A stretch of DNA of 34,384 bases, taken from the NCBI GenBank assembly GCA_003452395.1, contig DMOI01000042.1, forward strand, positions 1,502 through 35,885. The letters run 5' to 3'. Of this stretch, positions 31,681 through 34,384 are shown in pieces. Positions within the stretch are counted from its first letter, which is position 1. Each line of letters opens with the position of its first letter. This DNA comes from Clostridiales bacterium. GTDB lineage: Bacteria > Bacillota > Clostridia > Lachnospirales > UBA12420. The translations under genes and the position numbers were made by a program. The notes under the pieces are model-generated. The model had not been told where the DNA came from. It did not search any database and worked only from the letters and a program-made list of their open reading frames with translations.

Positions 31681-32001
31681 ATGTTGAATTACATAGAATT
31701 AGGAAAAAACATTCAAAAATATAGGCTAGAGAAAAAGGTAACACAGGCTCAATTAGCCGAAGCAATTAATGTTAGCACAGTTTTCATAAGTCACATTGAA
31801 ACTTCATCTACCAAGCCATCACTTGAGACTATAGTAAATATAGCTAATGAGTTGAATGTTACGGTTGATGAATTATTAAAAGATTCTCTATTGCAATCTT
31901 CTAAAATAAAAATCACGAATATTAATAATTTGTTATCTTCTATAAGCGATGATAAGCTGGAATTAGCTGAAAAGATTATCAAAGTTATATCTAATCATTA
32001 A
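31681..32001 (+). CDS. XRE-family transcriptional regulator
   Basis: 106 residues. The N-terminal 65 residues are a Cro/CI helix-turn-helix (LGKNIQKYRLEKKVTQAQLA; INVSTVFISHIETSSTKPSL; the recognition helix is about STVFISHIE). The remaining 40 residues are a short helical, likely dimerising tail. GGGGTGAT ribosome site 5 nt from the ATG. It diverges from the SmpA-like membrane protein gene, a usual layout for a local repressor and its target. A short terminator follows. Some XRE genes of this kind are antitoxins or phage-type repressors; no toxin gene is adjacent. Confidence 0.88.
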   Translation: MLNYIELGKNIQKYRLEKKVTQAQLAEAINVSTVFISHIETSSTKPSLETIVNIANELNVTVDELLKDSLLQSSKIKITNINNLLSSISDDKLELAEKIIKVISNH

Positions 32002-32005
32002 TATA

Positions 32006-32031
32006 AATGCAGTTAATTCTGCTTTTTTATT
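32006..32031 (+). terminator. terminator of the XRE gene
   Basis: GCAG-ttaatt-CTGC stem followed by six T, directly after the stop. Confidence 0.6.
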
Positions 32032-32287
32032 GCTCAAGTTTTCAATACTACAAACTGATTTATAACCTTACTCCGATTGCATACGCTTTGATGTAGCTCG
32101 TTTCTATCTTCCAATACACGAACTTATCCATCCAATATTATCTTTCGTCTATCGTCACGCTATGAGAATAAAAAATATTATCCATTATATTTACTATTTC
32201 AAACCACTTCTTTGTGTCTTACCAAGAGTGCTAGTAGCTTTATATGATAACTGTAGCCATGCCATTTGTAAACTATGGGGGTACATA
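32032..32287. other. gene-free stretch, nothing supported
   Basis: No reading frame over 60 codons, no convincing promoter or hairpin. A 15-codon frame at 32185-32138 (minus) resembles the start of an iron-sulfur protein family (HSVTIDE) but ends in a stop before any cysteine. Confidence 0.5.
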
Positions 32288-32288
32288 C

Positions 32289-32318
32289 AATAAAACAGAG
32301 TGCCATCTCTGACACTCC
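32289..32318 (-). terminator. terminator of the serine recombinase gene
   Basis: Minus-strand stem GGAGTG-tcagagatgg-CACTC followed by TGTTTTATT, 7 bp after the stop. Confidence 0.6.
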
Positions 32319-32324
32319 ATCTAT

Positions 32325-32978
32325 TTACTTACTTGCTTTATATTCTTGTATCACTTTATAGAAACTATTTCTTTTCAAATCTAGTAAATTCATAAATTCT
32401 TCTGCCGTTAATGTTCTATCTTTTCTATCTCCATCAAACCTATCAAAATTATCTTCTAGTATCTTTCTTTGAGTTTCTGTAAGTGTTTCTAAGTTCAAAT
32501 TTGGTCTTCCTAAAGCAATGCCTTTTTGTTTTGCTACTGCAATTCCCTCCGCTTGTCTTTGCCTAATTTTCAAACGTTCTTTTTCAGCCATGTAACTAAG
32601 TAGTTCAAATATTATATTCGATATTAAAGTCTTTTCTAAATCTGTTTTATTTGTTGTGTTTAGTATCTCATTATCTATTATGATAATGTCAATTCCTGCT
32701 TTTATTAACTCTTGCCACTCGTCCTTAATCATTTCCATATTTCTTCCTAGCCTGTCTAGTTCCTTGATAATCAATGTATCCCCTTGACGGAGATTGAGTT
32801 TTAATGCTTTATAACTATCTCTGTTGAAGTCTTTACCACTTGCTTTATCAGTATATATATCCCTTTCCTCTAACTTTAAATTATGCGATTTACAATACTC
32901 TTTAATTGACTCTATTTGTCTATCTGTATTTTGTTCACGACTTGAAACACGAATGTACGAAAATATTTTGTTTATCAT
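32325..32978 (-). CDS. serine recombinase (resolvase/invertase family)
   Basis: 217 residues. The catalytic domain covers about 1-140: the nucleophile serine in SYIRVSSREQNTDRQ (S12 or S13), then DKASGKDFNRDSY, LKLNLRQGDTLIIKELDRLG (the conserved LxRGDxLxVxxLDRLGR-type region) and the E helix ending AEKERLKIRQRQAEGIAVAK. The short C-terminus (about 145-217) with GRPNL holds the DNA-binding helix-turn-helix. Size fits small resolvases and invertases of plasmids, transposons and phages. Ribosome site GGAGGGG before the ATG. Its promoter overlaps the repeated TTTATAAA motif, so it may bind its own control region. No transposase lies nearby, and the surrounding DNA is gene-poor, suggesting an acquired remnant. 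Confidence 0.9.
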   Translation of the reverse strand: MINKIFSYIRVSSREQNTDRQIESIKEYCKSHNLKLEERDIYTDKASGKDFNRDSYKALKLNLRQGDTLIIKELDRLGRNMEMIKDEWQELIKAGIDIIIIDNEILNTTNKTDLEKTLISNIIFELLSYMAEKERLKIRQRQAEGIAVAKQKGIALGRPNLNLETLTETQRKILEDNFDRFDGDRKDRTLTAEEFMNLLDLKRNSFYKVIQEYKASK

Positions 32979-33025
32979 AATGTAACCCCTCCAATTAATT
33001 TTTATTTTATCTATCCATTAATTAG

Positions 33026-33054
33026 ATTATACACATTCTGTTTATAAATGTCAA
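33026..33054 (-). promoter_or_regulatory. consensus promoter of the serine recombinase gene
   Basis: Minus strand TTGACA (33054-33049), 17-bp spacer, TATAAT (33031-33026): perfect. A TTTATAAA motif (33041-33048) lies within the spacer, so a protein bound there would block the promoter. Confidence 0.75.
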
Positions 33055-33150
33055 TGGTATTATATAAACATTTATAAATATATTTTTATACTTTTATAAA
33101 CACTAAAACATATCATATTTTATTGTTTGCAAAAGTTTACATTTATAAAC
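33039..33150. repeat. four TTTATAAA sites upstream of the recombinase (candidate res/operator)
   Basis: TTTATAAA at 33041-33048, 33071-33078, 33093-33100 and 33142-33149. The flanks are related (TGTTTATAAATG, CATTTATAAAT, CTTTTATAAACA, CATTTATAAACA), giving inverted pairs. Spacing is 30, 22 and 49 bp. Serine resolvases bind such multi-site regions upstream of their own gene; AT-rich sequence makes chance copies possible. Confidence 0.5.
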
Positions 33151-33521
33151 AACTAGCCACTCAATTTATATTCTTCGTCAAACTTATTAAAAATCAATGT
33201 TCTTTTAACATTTTGTCTTTCCTAACATTATCTATTCAGCCAATATTGCCTGAAAATCAATGGTTTTTATCGTGTTTCAAAAACGTCTCTTTCGTGAAAG
33301 TTGTTTGTATATAGACATTCTTTCACAAATCTTATTTTTGGAAAGTATTTGCTCCCACAAAGTCCTTATATTACAGGCTTTTCAACTTACTCTAGAAATG
33401 TAACTTTTTATCGTCATAACACCTTGTTTATTAGTGAAAGTGTTTTTTACTGCATATAAGCTGTACTTCAACAACTAATACTTAATCAAATTTTATTTTT
33501 ATGATGAAGAAGTCTTTACAA
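33151..33521. other. gene-free stretch
   Basis: AT-rich; no frame with a ribosome site. It contains short palindromes such as CTTTCGTGAAAG near 33290. Nothing else is supported. Confidence 0.4.
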
Positions 33522-33551
33522 TTGTCGAAAACAATAGTAAAATGGTATTAT
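33522..33551 (+). promoter_or_regulatory. possible promoter of the zinc-ribbon gene
   Basis: TTGTCG (33522-33527), 18-bp spacer, TATTAT (33546-33551); about 70 bp before the start codon. Confidence 0.35.
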
Positions 33552-33620
33552 TATGGAAAAGGGTATTTGAATTTATTTTTTACTTGAATTTTGATTATTT
33601 ATACCGAAGGAGAAACGTAT

Positions 33621-33863
33621 ATGGATAAGTATTATAAAGAACCTGATATAAAATGTCCGCAGTGTGATTATGATTTTAAAAACGAGTCAATTGTCTATAT
33701 TCTGAATAAAGGATTTGTTATGTGTCCTAGCTGTGATAAGAGGTTTAAACCTGAATTTAAATCATTGGATAAACCACAAGGATGTATGAAATGTGGAGAT
33801 TTTGGAACTTTTAAACAATTTGAAATATGTGATAAATGTAAATCAGAAGAAAACGGTTTATAA
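33621..33863 (+). CDS. small double zinc-ribbon protein
   Basis: 80 residues with eight cysteines in four CxxC knuckles: C12/C15 (CPQCDYDF), C35/C38 (CPSCDKRF), C55/C58 (CMKCGDFG) and C70/C73 (CDKC). They should form two zinc ribbons, the first pairing knuckles 1 and 2, the second 3 and 4. No catalytic domain; such proteins bind nucleic acid or other proteins. The ATG at 33621 has a GAAGGAG ribosome site 8 nt upstream and is preferred over an in-frame upstream start (33591) that has none. It is isolated on the plus strand, with no partner gene within 600 bp on either side. Confidence 0.8.
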   Translation: MDKYYKEPDIKCPQCDYDFKNESIVYILNKGFVMCPSCDKRFKPEFKSLDKPQGCMKCGDFGTFKQFEICDKCKSEENGL

Positions 33864-34053
33864 AAGGTAGCTATAATTTCCATTAATTATAATGGGGGTA
33901 TTTTACAAAAATATAGTTGTGAATATGGATAATTGCGGCTTTGTACTTCTACTCTCAGACAACCATTAGCTATAGGATTTTTGGTCAGCTTTAAGGAATA
34001 AAAATTTTTCGAGATAAAATATCGTTAAAATATCGTGTAAATACACTGATTAT

Positions 34054-34062
34054 GGTATAATT
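34054..34062 (+). promoter_or_regulatory. extended -10 promoter of an unassigned structured block
   Basis: TGG-TATAAT in the stretch TTATGGTATAATTAG. The -35 region is weak. Transcription should begin around 34067. Confidence 0.45.
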
Positions 34063-34066
34063 AGAG

Positions 34067-34252
34067 TATGGTGTACGATATTTTTTTCGAGCAGCCGAAG
34101 GCATAAAACGTAGGGTGCGGTACTAGCGCAAGCGTTCACTCAGGAGTAGGCAGTCGACTAAGCTTCAAAAAGATTAAGCTAAGTCTTGTGCACTGTCCGC
34201 CCGTCTCACGAAGCCTGAATAAAACAATAAATAATATTACTAACTTTTCTTC
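34067..34252 (+). ncRNA. candidate structured RNA, GC-richer than its surroundings
   Basis: An extended -10 promoter precedes a segment with clear pairing: outer GGG(tg)CGG (about 34114-34121) with CCGCCC (34197-34202); then CAGT-c-GACT-a-AGCTT (34152-34165) with AAGCT-a-AGTC-...-ACTG (34176-34196). Small stems lie in the branch between (CGC/GCG, ACTC/GAGT). It ends near a perfect hairpin TAACTTTTCTT/AAGAAAAGTTA (34241-34265). No reading frame with a ribosome site. I could not match it to a riboswitch or known RNA. Confidence 0.4.
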
Positions 34253-34384
34253 AAAGAAAAGTTACAAAAGAACACAACTCTCCCTAACCCTCTCAGCCTT
34301 GAGAGGGAATCTCGCAAACTTAGCTATTCCAGCTATCGCTGTCACACGCACGATTGCGAGTAAGGTGTAGATTAGCACATTATT
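34253..34384. other. right edge: hairpins, no gene
   Basis: Contains CCCTCTCA-gcct-TGAGAGGG (about 34290-34310) and other short complementary segments. A 60-codon plus-strand frame has no ribosome site and no recognisable motif. Confidence 0.4.

Noticed and set aside
32138..32185. Fifteen-codon remnant reading ...HSVTIDE on the minus strand
   Set aside because: It resembles the start of an iron-sulfur protein family, but stops before any cysteine and has no ribosome site; too short to call a pseudogene.
33123..33314. 63-codon plus-strand frame
   Set aside because: Non-ATG start, no ribosome site, starts inside the TTTATAAA site region, and no recognisable motif.
34188..34370. 60-codon plus-strand frame at the right edge
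   Set aside because: Non-ATG start, no ribosome site, and it runs across several hairpins.
1..34384. tRNA or rRNA genes
   Set aside because: No cloverleaf with a GGTTCGAATCC-type arm and acceptor stem, and no rRNA-like sequence, was found. The GGTTCGAAA at 8218 lacks a matching arm.

Overview
The window is AT-rich and encodes a motile, Gram-positive, low-GC bacterium, most likely a member of the Clostridia (Bacillota). The evidence is the strong GGAGG-type ribosome sites, consensus sigma-A promoters with 17-bp spacers, a T-box leader, a clostridial 2[4Fe-4S] ferredoxin, an AddB-type recombination subunit, MinD/MinE and a flgM-flgN-flgK-flgL block. I cannot name the genus. Apart from a ferredoxin, an XRE regulator, a zinc-ribbon protein and some RNA candidates, every gene is on the minus strand, so it is read from high to low coordinates.

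Positions 1-8.05 kb hold a membrane-anchored unknown protein, then (read right to left) tadA and the late flagellar operon flgM-flgN-flgK2-flgK1-flgL. A sigma-D-like promoter precedes flgM. Two flgK paralogues stand in tandem. Gaps in this operon carry palindromic short-repeat elements.

Positions 8.05-12.45 kb hold valS and its T-box leader. Between leader and valS sit two small genes, a nucleotidyltransferase-fold protein and a translationally coupled unknown partner, so all three should respond to tRNA charging. Divergent from tadA and convergent with valS is a roughly 250-nt gene-free transcription unit with a consensus promoter, a series of hairpins and a terminator; I could not match it to a known RNA family.

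Positions 12.45-26.6 kb are mostly housekeeping: ylmH, addB (no addA beside it), cheY, rsmE, ferredoxin, pcrA, a GAF-GGDEF diguanylate cyclase, rodA, minE, minD (no minC), and the rpsF-ssb-rpsR operon, followed by an unrecognised coiled-coil-containing protein.

Positions 26.7-34.4 kb look accessory: a DUF2628-like membrane protein, an unusual AraC-type DNA-binding domain fused to a Ppx/GppA-like ASKHA domain, a long gene-free stretch with promoters and hairpins, a divergent XRE regulator / membrane-anchored SmpA-like pair, a serine recombinase whose promoter overlaps a repeated TTTATAAA motif, a double zinc-ribbon protein, and a structured, GC-richer block near the right edge.

The best candidates for something new are the AraC-ASKHA fusion, the nucleotidyltransferase pair under a T-box with valS, and the unassigned RNAs near 8.2-8.45 kb, 29.9-30.2 kb and 34.06-34.25 kb. 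All assignments are from reading motifs by eye; no database search was run.
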